DNA of 64,000 nt from Stenotrophomonas sp. ATCM1_4 (GCF_004348115.1 NZ_QPFB01000001.1:1372109-1436108), one strand, 5' to 3'. Positions 26,039 to 34,846 are shown, numbered from the stretch's first letter. Translations and numbers: made by a program. The notes: generated by a model from the letters alone, not told the origin.

Positions 26039-26977
26039 ATGAACATCCTCCAGTCCCTCCGCAGTTTCATCCGCACCGCCGATGCCGGCAGCCTGGCCGC
26101 CGCCGCACGCACCCTGGGCATCAGCCCGGCCGCGGTGGGCCAGAACATCGCCCGCCTGGAAGCCCACCTGGGCGTGCGCCTGCTCAACCGCACCACCCGC
26201 CAGCTGGCCCTCACCGAACGTGGCGCGCTGTACCTGGCGCAGGTGCGCCATATCGAGCGCGACCTGCAGCGTGCACAGGCAGCCGTCACCGACCCGGATG
26301 CCACGCCGGCCGGCCGGCTGCGCATCGCCAGCAGCGCCGCCTTCGGCCGGCATGTCCTCGCTCCCCTGTTGCCAGCGCTGCAGCAGCGCTATCCCCGCCT
26401 GGCGATCGAGCTGTTGCTGACCGACCGCAGCGTCGACCATGCACACGAGGACGTGGACGTGAGCTTCCGCATCGAAACCCAGTTGGAGGAAGGCCTGGTG
26501 GCGCGGCCCGTCGCGCAGGTGCCGTTCGTGTTCTGCGCGTCACCGGCCTATCTTGCCGATGCGGGAACACCGCGCTCGCCGGAAGACCTGCGCGAGCACC
26601 GTTGCCTGTTGTTCCGCCATCCGCTGGACGGGCGCTACCTGCGCTGGGGCTTCACCCGCGACGGCCTGCATTTCGACGCCGACGTGCAGCCGGCGCTGGT
26701 CAGCGACGACATCGACGCGCTCGCGGCGATGGCTGCCAACGGGGGCGGCATCACCCGTCTGGCCGCCTTCGTCGCCACGCCCTACCTGGCGCGCGGAGAG
26801 CTGCAGCCGCTGTTCACCGCCCCCGGCGGCGACGAGGCCCGTGCTGCTCCGGCACCGATGCGGTTGTTCCTGTGCGTCAGCGACCGGCGCGACCTCACGC
26901 CGAAGATCAGGGCGCTGCTGCAGTATGTGGTCGATGCCCTGCCCCCCGCGTGGCGGGTGGACATCGACCACCCGTAG
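26039..26977 (+). CDS. LysR-family transcriptional regulator
   Basis: A 312-residue regulator with an N-terminal winged HTH (SLRSFIRTADAGSLAAAART, then GISPAAVGQNIARLEAHLG) and a LysR substrate-binding domain from about residue 90. The text resembles the large group without a firmly known ligand. A start at 26027 is also possible; I prefer the ATG at 26039 as the usual LysR N-terminus. It is divergent from purU and convergent with the flavin oxidoreductase gene; its target is unknown. The stop codon TAG is part of a GTAG hairpin. Confidence 0.88.
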   Translation: MNILQSLRSFIRTADAGSLAAAARTLGISPAAVGQNIARLEAHLGVRLLNRTTRQLALTERGALYLAQVRHIERDLQRAQAAVTDPDATPAGRLRIASSAAFGRHVLAPLLPALQQRYPRLAIELLLTDRSVDHAHEDVDVSFRIETQLEEGLVARPVAQVPFVFCASPAYLADAGTPRSPEDLREHRCLLFRHPLDGRYLRWGFTRDGLHFDADVQPALVSDDIDALAAMAANGGGITRLAAFVATPYLARGELQPLFTAPGGDEARAAPAPMRLFLCVSDRRDLTPKIRALLQYVVDALPPAWRVDIDHP

Positions 26978-26996
26978 TGCCGGGCCACGCCCGGCC
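26974..26996. repeat. GTAG-type hairpin (SMAG-like) at the LysR gene end
   Basis: GTAG followed by a 7-bp stem GCCGGGC/GCCCGGC with a 3-nt loop. The TAG of GTAG is the stop codon of the LysR gene. Such GTAG hairpins are described as abundant in Stenotrophomonas maltophilia. Confidence 0.6.
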
Positions 26997-27000
26997 GGGG

Positions 27001-28110
27001 TCAATCGCAGCGGCCGACGTCGAACAGGCCGCGGGCTTCATGCGGCTCGCAGCGCAGGTACTGCGGCGAGGCGCTGATATGCGTGCCCAGGGCGGCGGCG
27101 GCGTGCCACGGCCAGCGCGGGTCGTAGAGGATGCCGCGGGCGAGGCCGATGGCATCGGCACGCCCTTCGACCAGGATCGCCTCGGCCTGGGCCGGCTCGG
27201 TGATCAGGCCCACCGCGATCACCGGCGTGCCGATCTGCGCCTTGATCGCCTCGGCGGCCGGCACCTGGTAGCCCGGGCCCACCGGGATCTGCTGGCGCGG
27301 GTCCAGTCCGCCGCTGGAAACATGCAGGAAATGGTTGCCGCGTGCTTCCAGTGCCTTGGCCAGCGCGATGCTCTGCTCGACGTCCCAGCCGCCATCGACC
27401 CAGTCGGTCGCCGAGATGCGCACGCCCACGGCGACCGTGGCCGGCACCGCCGCACGCACTGCATCGAACACCCGCAGCAGCAGGCGCATGCGGTTCTCCA
27501 GCGAACCGCCGTATTCATCGGTGCGGTGGTTGCTCAACGGCGACAGGAACTGGTGCAGCAGGTAACCGTGCGCGGCATGCAGTTCGATCAGGTCCAGGCC
27601 CAGGCGCACCGAACGGCGGGCCGCCGCGGCGAACGCCTCGACCACGCCATCGATGCCGGCTGCATCCAGTGCCTGCGGGGTCGGCTCACCCTCCAGGAAC
27701 GGCAACGCCGAGGGGGCCAGCACCTGCCAGCCATGTTCCTGGTCCGGTGCGATCGCCCGGCCCCCGTCCCACGGCCGGGCGGTGGACGCCTTGCGCCCGG
27801 CGTGGGCCAGCTGCACGCCGATCGGCATCTTCGACCAGCGCCGTACCGAGGCCAGCACCTTGCCCAGCGCGGCTTCGGTGGCCTCGTCCCACAGGCCCAG
27901 GTCGGCCCAGCTGATGCGCCCTTCCGGCAGCACGGCGGTGGCTTCGAGGATCAGCAGGCCGGCACCGGACTGTGCCAGCTGGCCCAGGTGGATGGTGTGC
28001 CAATCACTGGCCTGGCCATCCTCGGCCGAGTACTGGCACATCGGCGCGATGACGATGCGGTTGGAAAGCGACAGCGGGCCCAGCGACAGGGGCGAGAACA
28101 GGTGGCTCAC
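27001..28110 (-). CDS. Old yellow enzyme family NADH:flavin oxidoreductase
   Basis: A 369-residue FMN enzyme of the YqjM/XenA type: SNRIVIAPMCQYSAEDGQAS near the N-terminus (with the Cys of thermophilic-like OYEs), QLAHAGRKAS, active-site His-Ala-Ala-His in ELHAAHGYLLHQFLSPLSN, and DEYGGSLENRMR. These enzymes reduce activated C=C bonds, nitro groups or nitrate esters. I chose the GTG at 28110 (product MSHLFSPL), which matches the usual family start; a GTG at 28140 adds ten residues. It is third in line after the thioesterase and sirtuin genes. Confidence 0.92.
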   Translation of the reverse strand: MSHLFSPLSLGPLSLSNRIVIAPMCQYSAEDGQASDWHTIHLGQLAQSGAGLLILEATAVLPEGRISWADLGLWDEATEAALGKVLASVRRWSKMPIGVQLAHAGRKASTARPWDGGRAIAPDQEHGWQVLAPSALPFLEGEPTPQALDAAGIDGVVEAFAAAARRSVRLGLDLIELHAAHGYLLHQFLSPLSNHRTDEYGGSLENRMRLLLRVFDAVRAAVPATVAVGVRISATDWVDGGWDVEQSIALAKALEARGNHFLHVSSGGLDPRQQIPVGPGYQVPAAEAIKAQIGTPVIAVGLITEPAQAEAILVEGRADAIGLARGILYDPRWPWHAAAALGTHISASPQYLRCEPHEARGLFDVGRCD

Positions 28111-28182
28111 GGGAAGATCCGCAAAAAGTGGGGAGCGCACATTGCACGCCCCCGCCGGACCCGATTCAACCGGCGTGGTGGA

Positions 28183-29046
28183 TCACTGCGTCTTGGTCCC
28201 GTCGAGCAGGAACCCCAGCGCCTGCGCGCAGGGCATCTGAACCTTCAGCGACAGCAGGTGATCGGCGCGGGTGCGGCCCAGGTTCACCGCCGCGATCGGC
28301 AGGCCGGCCTTGGCGGCGGCATCGACGAAACGGAACCCGGAATAGACCATCAACGATGACCCCACCACCAGCACTGCATCGGACTGCTGCAGGTGCGCCT
28401 GCACCGCCGCCACGCGCTCGCGCGGCACGTTCTCGCCGAAGAACACCGCGTCCGGCTTGAGCAGGCCGCCGCAGTGCTCGCAGTCCGGCACCTGGAAGGC
28501 ACTGAAGTCGGTTTCCAGGTCGGCATCGCCGTCCGGCGCCATGCCGGCGTCGAGCCGGTCCCAGCCGGGGTTGGCGGCGAGCAGGCGCACCTGCAGCCGT
28601 TCACGCGACGAACGCGCTTCGCAGGCCATGCAGCGCACCTGGTCCAGCCGCCCGTGCAGGTCGATCACGGTCTGGCTGCCGGCACGCTGGTGCAGGCAGT
28701 CCACGTTCTGGGTGAGCAGCAGTTCCACCCGGCCATCGGCTTCCAGTGCCGCCAGCGCGTGGTGGGTGGTGTTGGGCCGGGCCAGGCCGAAGCGTGGCCA
28801 GCCGAGCAGGCTGCGGGCCCAGTAACGCTGCCGCGTCGCCGCCTCGCCCATGAAGGCCTGGAACGTCACCGGCGGGGTGCGTTTCCACTGGCCGTCGGCA
28901 TCGCGGTAATCGGGGATGCCCGAGTCGGTGCTGCAGCCGGCGCCGGTCACCACCAGCAGGCGCCGGTGCCGGGCGATGAACTCCGGCAGTTCGGCCACCA
29001 GTGCAGGGGACAGGCCACCCAGCGGCGGTGGGGACGAGGTGGTCAT
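28183..29046 (-). CDS. Sir2-family NAD-dependent protein deacylase (class II-like)
   Basis: A 287-residue sirtuin. NAD-binding and catalytic motifs are clear: LLVVTGAGCSTDSGIPDYRD, TQNVDCLHQRAGS with the catalytic His in VIDLHGRLDQVRC, and zinc ligands CMAC and CEHC. The GAGCSTxSGIPDYR form and the length resemble SIRT4-type sirtuins, some of which act on lipoyl, biotinyl or other acyl-lysines. It follows the thioesterase gene by 10 bp and is probably cotranscribed. Confidence 0.93.
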   Translation of the reverse strand: MTTSSPPPLGGLSPALVAELPEFIARHRRLLVVTGAGCSTDSGIPDYRDADGQWKRTPPVTFQAFMGEAATRQRYWARSLLGWPRFGLARPNTTHHALAALEADGRVELLLTQNVDCLHQRAGSQTVIDLHGRLDQVRCMACEARSSRERLQVRLLAANPGWDRLDAGMAPDGDADLETDFSAFQVPDCEHCGGLLKPDAVFFGENVPRERVAAVQAHLQQSDAVLVVGSSLMVYSGFRFVDAAAKAGLPIAAVNLGRTRADHLLSLKVQMPCAQALGFLLDGTKTQ

Positions 29047-29056
29047 CGCAACCGGG

Positions 29057-29458
29057 TCACAGCGGCGGCAGGGACGGCACGCTGGTCGGATGACCCTCGG
29101 CGTCGAGCGCGATCATCACGAAGGTACCCTTGGTGCACAGCTCGCGGGCACCGGTGAGCAGGTCCTCGGTCACCAGCTCCACTTCCACGTGCATCGAGCT
29201 GCGGCCCACGCGCACCACGCGGCCGATCGTTTCCACCATCTGGCCGATGCGGATCGGCAGCTTGAAGTCGACCTGGTCCGAGCGCGCGGTGACCACGGTG
29301 CGGCGCGAATAGCGGGCGGCAGCGAGGAAGGCCGCCTTGTCCATCCATGCCAGCGCCTGGCCACCGAACAGCGTGCCCATGTGGTTGGTGTGGTTCGGGA
29401 AAACGATCTCGGCCATGCGTACTTCAACGGGCGGATCGGTCTGCGGGATCGGAGTCAT
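29057..29458 (-). CDS. Acyl-CoA thioesterase, hotdog fold (YciA-like)
   Basis: A 133-residue hotdog protein: MAEIVFPNHTNHMGTLFGG with the catalytic-type Asn/His segment, QALAWMDKAAFLAAARYS, VDFKLPIRIGQMVETIGRVV and MHVEVELVTEDL. It matches the acyl-CoA hydrolase group containing YciA and cytosolic ACOTs. The start giving MTPIPQTD is preferred over an upstream GTG. Together with the sirtuin, it may belong to acyl-group handling. Confidence 0.92.
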   Translation of the reverse strand: MTPIPQTDPPVEVRMAEIVFPNHTNHMGTLFGGQALAWMDKAAFLAAARYSRRTVVTARSDQVDFKLPIRIGQMVETIGRVVRVGRSSMHVEVELVTEDLLTGARELCTKGTFVMIALDAEGHPTSVPSLPPL

Positions 29459-29741
29459 GGGACGTCGGCAATGGGGGAATGCCGGGATGATACGCCGCAC
29501 AGGCTGTGCGGCTGGTGTACGCCGATCACGCCGCGCAGGAGCCCCCTCGGGCACGAAGCGAGAAACGCCAACGACGCCCCATCATGCGTGGACAGGAGGC
29601 ATGATGATGGCGAGCCACATCGGCTTCGCGGCCAAGGCCGCTCCTACGCGGCGATCCTGGCTTCGTCCCCGACTGCAATCCGAAAACAGGAACACCCCGG
29701 GCGTTCGCACCGGGGTGTCGGGTATAGCCGATGCGCGACGA
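29459..29741. other. Intergenic region with repeat and nrdB terminator
   Basis: It holds a copy of the GGCCTTGGCCGCGAAG repeat (about 29617-29645, inverse orientation) and the nrdB terminator at 29692-29718. No gene seen. Confidence 0.6.
29683..29718 (-). terminator. Terminator of nrdAB
   Basis: On the minus strand a 9-bp stem ACACCCCGG/CCGGGGTGT (29710-29718 with 29692-29700) with a 9-nt loop, followed by TCCTGTTTT, 24 bp after the nrdB stop. Confidence 0.8.
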
Positions 29742-30761
29742 TCAGAACGCTTCGTCGAAGGACACCTCGCCCTGCACGCCGACCTGGTAGGCCGAGACGC
29801 GGCGCTCGAAGAAGTTGGTCAGCTCCTGCACGTCCTGCAGCTCCATGAACGGCAGCGGGTTGCGCACGTTGTACTTCTTGGCCATGCCCAGCTTGGCGAA
29901 GTGCTGGTCGGCGCAGTGCTGCAGGTACTGGCGCATGTCGCGGGTGGAGATGCCGGCCACGCCGCCGGACAGCACGTCCTCGGCGAACTGCACTTCGCAC
30001 TCGATGGCTTCCTCCAGCATTTCGTAGACCTGCTGTTCCATCCTGGCGTCGAACAGGTCCGGCTCCTCGGCACGGATGGTGCGCACGCACTCGAAGGCGA
30101 ACTCCATGTGGCAGCTCTCGTCGCGGAACACCCAGTTGGTGCCCGAGGCCAGGCCCGGCAGCAGGCCACGCGAACGGAAGTAGTACACGTAGGCGAACGC
30201 GGCGAAGAAGAACAGGCCCTCGATGCACGCGGCGAAGCAGATCTGGTTGAGCAGGAACTGGCGGCGCTCCTCGCGCGTCTCGATCCGCTTCAGGCCCTGG
30301 ATGGAGTCGATCCACTTGAAGCAGAAGTCGGCCTTCTTCTTGATCGAATCGATGTTCTCCACCGCGGCGAACGCCTTGAACCTCTCTTCCGGGTCCGGCA
30401 GGTAGTTGTCCAGCAGGGTCAGGTAGAACTGCACGTGCAGCGCTTCCTCGTACAACTGGCGCGACAGGTACATGCGCGCTTCCGGCGCATTGAGGTGCTG
30501 GTACAGGTTCAGCACCAGGTTGTTGGAGACGATCGAGTCACCGGTGGCGAAAAACGCGACCAGGCGGTGGATCAGGTGGCGGTCGGCCGGCGTCATCTTG
30601 TGGTGCAGGTCGGTGATGTCGATCTGGAAATTGATCTCCTCCACCGTCCAGCTGTTCTTGATGGCGTTGCGGTACATCTCGTAGAAGTCCGGGTAACGCA
30701 TCGGGCGCAGGGTCAGCTCGAAGCCGGGGTCGAGCAGCATCTGGTTGGGTTTCTTGGACAT
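29742..30761 (-). CDS. nrdB: Class Ia ribonucleotide reductase, beta subunit
   Basis: A 339-residue R2 protein that houses the diiron-tyrosyl radical cofactor. The ligand motif RQLYEEALHVQFYLTLL places Glu and His, with Tyr four residues after the His, as in Tyr122 of E. coli. So the normal tyrosyl radical is kept, unlike class Ic. Other ligands are in CIEGLFFF and RDESCHMEFAF. The C-terminus SFDEAF should dock to NrdA. The ATG at 30761 follows GAGTCCCC; upstream DNA is repeat. It is cotranscribed with nrdA under the same riboswitch. Confidence 0.96.
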   Translation of the reverse strand: MSKKPNQMLLDPGFELTLRPMRYPDFYEMYRNAIKNSWTVEEINFQIDITDLHHKMTPADRHLIHRLVAFFATGDSIVSNNLVLNLYQHLNAPEARMYLSRQLYEEALHVQFYLTLLDNYLPDPEERFKAFAAVENIDSIKKKADFCFKWIDSIQGLKRIETREERRQFLLNQICFAACIEGLFFFAAFAYVYYFRSRGLLPGLASGTNWVFRDESCHMEFAFECVRTIRAEEPDLFDARMEQQVYEMLEEAIECEVQFAEDVLSGGVAGISTRDMRQYLQHCADQHFAKLGMAKKYNVRNPLPFMELQDVQELTNFFERRVSAYQVGVQGEVSFDEAF

Positions 30762-30777
30762 GGGGACTCTCGTTTGC

Positions 30778-30976
30778 GCTTCTCCGCAGGGAGAAGCTGG
30801 CGCATGGCGCCGGATAAGGGTTGGCTCTTCGAGGTTCAGGGCTGCTTGCTCAGCAGTGCCCTCACCCCAACCCCCGCTTCGCGCCCCGGCCCCTGCACGG
30901 GTGCAAGGGCGTTCGATGGGCCGCGAACCGGTGGTTCGCAAAATGGCCCCTCTCACCCCGCAAGCGGGAGAGGGGC
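30778..30976. repeat. Hairpin repeats between nrdA and nrdB
   Basis: GCTTCTCC/GGAGAAGC at 30778-30797 and GCCCCTCTC/GAGAGGGGC with an inner CCGC/GCGG stem at 30946-30976. The second is a copy of the dispersed repeat also seen at 43836 and 59945. It lies directly after the nrdA stop and may set the nrdA:nrdB ratio. Confidence 0.6.
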
Positions 30977-30987
30977 TTGAGCGGTGC

Positions 30988-33372
30988 TTACTGGCAGGCT
31001 TCGCAGGCTTCCGGGTTTTCCAGCGAGCAGGCGACAGCTTCCACCGGCGTGTAGGCGCTGACCGTGGTCTTGGCGATCTTGGTCGCCGGGCGCGAACGCA
31101 GGTAGTAGGTGGTCTTGATGCCCTTCTTCCACGCGTACATGTACATGGACGACATCGCGCCGATGTTCGGGCTTTCCATGAACAGGTTGAGCGAGGCGGA
31201 CTGGTCGATGAACGCGCCGCGGTCGGCGGCCATGTCGATCAGCGAGCGCATCGGCAGCTCCCACGCGGTGCGGTACACCTCGCGCAGCGTTTCCGGGATC
31301 TGCTGCAGGTTGCGGATCGAGCCATCGGCGAGCTTGATCGCATCGCGCATTTCGTCGGTCCACAGGCCCAGCTGCTTCAGCTCGCCGACCAGGTAGCGGT
31401 TGATCTGCAGGAAGTCGCCGGACAGCGTCTCGCGCTTGAACAGGTTGGACACCTGCGGCTCGACGCACTCGTAGCAACCGGCGATGGAAGCGATGGTGGC
31501 GGTCGGGGCGATGGCGATGATCAGCGAGTTGCGCAGGCCGTGCTGCTTGATGCGCGCGCGCAGGTCGTCCCAGCGCGCGGTGTCTTCCAGCACCACGTTC
31601 CAGGCGTCGAACTGCAGCTCGCCGTGGGCGGCGCGGGTGTCGTTGAACGAGGGGTGCCTGCCACGCTCGGTGGCCAGCTCGCACGAGGTTTCCAGCGCGT
31701 GGAAGTAGATGGTCTCGGCGATCTTCCTGGACAGCGCGCGGGCCGGCTCCGAATCAAAGGCCAGGCGCTTGCGGAAGAACACGTCCTGCAGGCCCATGCA
31801 GCCCAGGCCGACCGGGCGCCAGCGCAGGTTGCCGCGGCGGGCGGTCTCGATCGGGTAGAAGTTCAGGTCGATCACACGGTCGAGCTGGCGCACGGCCAGG
31901 CGCACGGTCTCGGCCAGCTTCTCGAAATCGAAGTCACCGTGCTCGTCGAAGTGGTTGCCCAGGTTGATCGAGCCCAGGTTGCACACCGCGGTCTCGTCGT
32001 TGGAGCAGACCTCCAGGATCTCGGTGCACAGGTTGGACAGGTGGATGACGTTGCCCGGGCGCAGGGTCTGGTTGCTGGCCAGGTTGCACTTGTCCTTGAA
32101 GGTCATCCAGCCGTTGCCGGTCTCGGCCAGGGTGCGCATCATCCGGCCATACAGCTTGCGGGCGTTGATGGTGCGCACGGCCTTGCCCTGCGCCTCGGCC
32201 TGCAGGTAGGCCTGCTCGAAGGCCGGGCCGTACAGGTCGGTGAATTCCGGCACCACGCGCGGGTCGAACAGCGACCATTCCTGGTCGGCCTCCACGCGCT
32301 GCATGAACAGGTCCGGCACCCAGTTGGCCAGGTTGAGGTTGTGGGTGCGGCGCGATTCGTCGCCGGCGTTGTCACGCAGCTCCAGGAAGTCCTCGATGTC
32401 GGCGTGCCAGGTTTCCAGGTACACGCAGGCCGCGCCCTTGCGCTTGCCCCCCTGGTTGACCGCCGCGACCGAGGAGTCCAGCGTCTTCAGCCACGGCACG
32501 ATGCCGTTGGAGTGGCCGTTGGTGGACCGGATCAGCGAGCCGCGCGCACGCACGCGGGTGTAGCTCACGCCGATGCCGCCGCTGAACTTGGACAGCTGGG
32601 CGATGTCGCCGTACTTGGCGTAGATGGACTCGAGCGAATCCTGCGGCGAGTCCAGCAGGAAGCACGAGGACAGCTGCTCGTGGCTGGTGCCGGCGTTGAA
32701 CAGGGTCGGGCTGGACGGCAGGTAGTCCAGGCTGCCCAGGCGCTGGTACAGCGCCAGTGCCTCGGGCACGTCCTCGCTCAGCGCGCTGGAGATGCGCAGG
32801 AAGAACTGCTGCGGGGTCTCGATGACCTTGCGCGAATGCGGGTGGCGCAGCAGGTAGCGGTCGTACAGCGTGCGCAGGCCGAAGTAATCGAAGTTCAGGT
32901 CGTACTCGGGGTTGATCGCATCGTTGAGCTTGCGCGCGTTGATCTGCACGAAGTTCAGCAGGCGGTCGTTGATCAGGCCCACTTCGTGGCCGCGCCCCAC
33001 CGACTGCGAGAACGCGTGGATTTCCTGGCCGGACACTTCCTTGGCGATGAAGTTGGCCAGCAGGCGCGCGGCCAGGCGGCCGTACTCCGGCTCCTCGCCG
33101 ATCAGCAGCGCGGCGGTGCGGATGGACAGCTCGTCCAGTTCCTGGGTGGTGGCGCCGTTGTACAGGCCGGAGATGGTGCGGGTGGCCACGCGCATCGGGT
33201 CGACCGAATGCAGCCCCTCGCAGCAGCGCTGGATCGCGCGGACGATCTTGTTCAGGTCCACCGGCTCGGTGTTGCCATTGCGCTTGGTCACGCTCATGGC
33301 GGTGGCGGTGGGCGGCGGGGTCAGTTCAAAGCCGGCCTCGGCCGGGGCGACTTCGGTAGCGGAAGTGGTCAC
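30988..33372 (-). CDS. nrdA: Class Ia ribonucleotide reductase, alpha subunit
   Basis: A 794-residue catalytic subunit reducing ribonucleoside diphosphates. An ATP-cone regulatory domain covers about residues 25-115. Active-site Cys are in QLSSCFLLDSP and the NLCTEI motif (Asn-x-Cys-x-Glu), and a paired Cys in TAVCNLGS. The radical-transfer tyrosines are in KTTYYLRSRP, and the C-terminal CEACQ gives the thioredoxin-reducible pair. The GTG at 33372 has AAGGA upstream; a start at residue 26 is also conceivable. Control: cobalamin riboswitch plus probable NrdR operators. Confidence 0.96.
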   Translation of the reverse strand: MTTSATEVAPAEAGFELTPPPTATAMSVTKRNGNTEPVDLNKIVRAIQRCCEGLHSVDPMRVATRTISGLYNGATTQELDELSIRTAALLIGEEPEYGRLAARLLANFIAKEVSGQEIHAFSQSVGRGHEVGLINDRLLNFVQINARKLNDAINPEYDLNFDYFGLRTLYDRYLLRHPHSRKVIETPQQFFLRISSALSEDVPEALALYQRLGSLDYLPSSPTLFNAGTSHEQLSSCFLLDSPQDSLESIYAKYGDIAQLSKFSGGIGVSYTRVRARGSLIRSTNGHSNGIVPWLKTLDSSVAAVNQGGKRKGAACVYLETWHADIEDFLELRDNAGDESRRTHNLNLANWVPDLFMQRVEADQEWSLFDPRVVPEFTDLYGPAFEQAYLQAEAQGKAVRTINARKLYGRMMRTLAETGNGWMTFKDKCNLASNQTLRPGNVIHLSNLCTEILEVCSNDETAVCNLGSINLGNHFDEHGDFDFEKLAETVRLAVRQLDRVIDLNFYPIETARRGNLRWRPVGLGCMGLQDVFFRKRLAFDSEPARALSRKIAETIYFHALETSCELATERGRHPSFNDTRAAHGELQFDAWNVVLEDTARWDDLRARIKQHGLRNSLIIAIAPTATIASIAGCYECVEPQVSNLFKRETLSGDFLQINRYLVGELKQLGLWTDEMRDAIKLADGSIRNLQQIPETLREVYRTAWELPMRSLIDMAADRGAFIDQSASLNLFMESPNIGAMSSMYMYAWKKGIKTTYYLRSRPATKIAKTTVSAYTPVEAVACSLENPEACEACQ

Positions 33373-33576
33373 GACGGTGTGTCCTTCATGGCGTGGTGCA
33401 CGGGGTGCCTGCCCTCGCAGGAACCGGGGCCGGTGCGGGTCGTGAGCATGGAAGGGCGGCGTCGCAGCGGCCGCGACGGCATCGACCCGGAGGTCGGCGT
33501 CAGCAGCACCACGTCACCAGCCGTCTTCCCCTCGAAGACACCGCAGCCGGCACCGCGCGGTGTGCTTCGCGCGGCT

Positions 33577-33768
33577 GTCGGCAGGTCTTCGGACTCATGG
33601 GCATGAAGGCGGGGGCCTTCTCCTACTCCGCCGCTTCCCAAGGCCGCTGCCTCAGTGCTGTGTGGCGGGGTCGTTCCCAATTACCGCTGCGGGGCAGTGC
33701 CGGACTGGCCTGAAGGCGTCACCGGCTTCCCTTTGAATCCAGCGGGGAGCAAACCCGCCGGAACCGAC
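33577..33768 (-). promoter_or_regulatory. Cobalamin riboswitch upstream of nrdAB
   Basis: On the minus strand the conserved blocks run: closing stem GTCGG (33768-33764, pairing CCGAC at 33581-33577), AAGGGAAGCCGGTGA, CCAGTCCGGCACTGCCCCGC, AGCGGTAATTGGGA, CACTGAGGC, GGGAAGCGGCGGAGTAGGAG and CATGAGTCCGAAGACCTGCC. This is a textbook B12 riboswitch. It should shut off the aerobic class Ia enzyme when B12 is plentiful. Confidence 0.95.
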
Positions 33769-33771
33769 GAC

Positions 33772-33819
33772 CCACAAGATAGTGGGGGTGTATGACAGGG
33801 TCAACACGAAATGTTGTGA
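33772..33819 (-). promoter_or_regulatory. nrdAB promoter with two NrdR-like boxes 32 bp apart
   Basis: Minus-strand TTGACC (33804-33799), 17-bp spacer and TATCTT (33781-33776) place the start at the riboswitch edge. Palindromic boxes resembling the NrdR consensus ACACWATATATWGTGT lie at 33804-33819 (ACACGAAATGTTGTGA, 12/16) and 33772-33787 (11/16). Their 32-bp offset matches the three-turn spacing of NrdR box pairs. They overlap the -35 and -10. Confidence 0.7.
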
Positions 33820-34048
33820 AATTTCGCCAAGCCTTGTGGCACAAGGGCTGCGCCGCAACTGTCCGGATAATCACGATCCGAACTGTCTGAATCGACTGCG
33901 CAGTCAAGGGGTTTGACGGATTTTTTTGTGCGGAAATCAGTTGTTCTGATGGCGTGAAAATCACGTCCCGCCGTCAGGCGTGACTTTCGACCGGGGCCAA
34001 CCTGCCGCCAAGTCGCGAAGCTGGCGCCATCCCAAGGACGACATCGCC
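33820..34048. other. Intergenic region between nrdA leader and DUF2884 gene
   Basis: An unusually AT-rich gap for this genome (for example GGATTTTTTTGTG near 33920) that should hold the promoter of the rightward gene at 34049 and upstream activating sites of nrdAB. CTTGTGGCACAAG at 33833-33845 is a perfect palindrome. No gene seen. Confidence 0.4.
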
Positions 34049-34846
34049 ATGCGCACCGCTGCCCTCGCCACCCTGCTGCTCCTGCTCCCCGTCGCCGGCC
34101 ACGCCGCCACGGTGAACGCCCCCTCTCTCTCGGCCGACCAATGTGGTGTGGAAACCGACTACGACGTGCTGGTCGATGGCGGCGGCATCTGGCTGCGACG
34201 CGACACGCAGGCGCTGCGCGAGATCGTCTTCCACGACGGCGAGCTGAGCATCGATGGCCGGATGCAGCCGGTCTCGGCGGCCGATGCCCAGCGCCTGCGG
34301 GCGCTGGAAAACGGCGTGCGCCAGTTGATGCCAGCGGTCACCGGGATCGCCACCGAGTCGGTGGGCATCACCTTCGATGCGCTGGACGCGGTGTACGAGA
34401 CGCTGACCGGCGACGCCAACTCGCGCAAGGTACGCAAGCTGCGGCGCGAGGCCGAGGACTTCGTGGCCCATACCATCGGCCGCGGGCGCTGGGAACAGGA
34501 CGCCTTCGACGAGGGCTTCGAGCAACGCGTGGAAGCCGCCGCCGAGTCGTTGGCCGGCTCGATGGCGCGCAGCGTGCTGTGGACGGTGTTCACCGGCGGC
34601 TCGGACCGTCTGGACAAGCGCGCCGACAAGCTCGATGCCGAAATGGAACAACGCCTGGAGGCGCGCACGCAGGTGCTGGAACGGCATGCGCAGTCGCTCT
34701 GCAACCAGGTACTGGCGCTGGACCGGCTGCAATCGGCGCTGGACTTTCGCTACAACGGCCAGCCGCTGCAGATGATGCGCGTCACCGGCGATGCCACCGC
34801 CGCCGTGCACGAGCGGGAAGCCGGCAACAGCATCCCGCTGCCGTAA
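34049..34846 (+). CDS. DUF2884 family periplasmic protein
   Basis: A 265-residue protein with a signal peptide (LATLLLLLPVAGHA, cleavage near residue 18). The mature part resembles the DUF2884/YggN family: DYDVLVDGGGIWL, a strand IVFHDGELSIDG and a long helical region with paired Cys near the C-terminus. The family is widespread in gammaproteobacteria without known function. I chose the ATG at 34049 since upstream codons do not code for a signal. It is convergent with the VWA gene. Confidence 0.8.
   Translation: MRTAALATLLLLLPVAGHAATVNAPSLSADQCGVETDYDVLVDGGGIWLRRDTQALREIVFHDGELSIDGRMQPVSAADAQRLRALENGVRQLMPAVTGIATESVGITFDALDAVYETLTGDANSRKVRKLRREAEDFVAHTIGRGRWEQDAFDEGFEQRVEAAAESLAGSMARSVLWTVFTGGSDRLDKRADKLDAEMEQRLEARTQVLERHAQSLCNQVLALDRLQSALDFRYNGQPLQMMRVTGDATAAVHEREAGNSIPLP

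Noticed and set aside
33541..33580. Hairpin CAGCCGCGCG...CGCGCGG..CGGCTG after the nrd riboswitch as a terminator
   Set aside because: The stem is strong but no T tract follows on the minus strand. It might sequester RNA in another way; evidence too weak to list as a feature.
30745..33606. A 953-codon plus-strand frame opposite nrdA
   Set aside because: Shadow of nrdA. The translation is low in structure, and no ribosome site or family supports it.
33974..34810. Minus-strand 278-codon frame opposite the DUF2884 gene
   Set aside because: The plus-strand product has a signal peptide and family-like text; the minus-strand product has neither.
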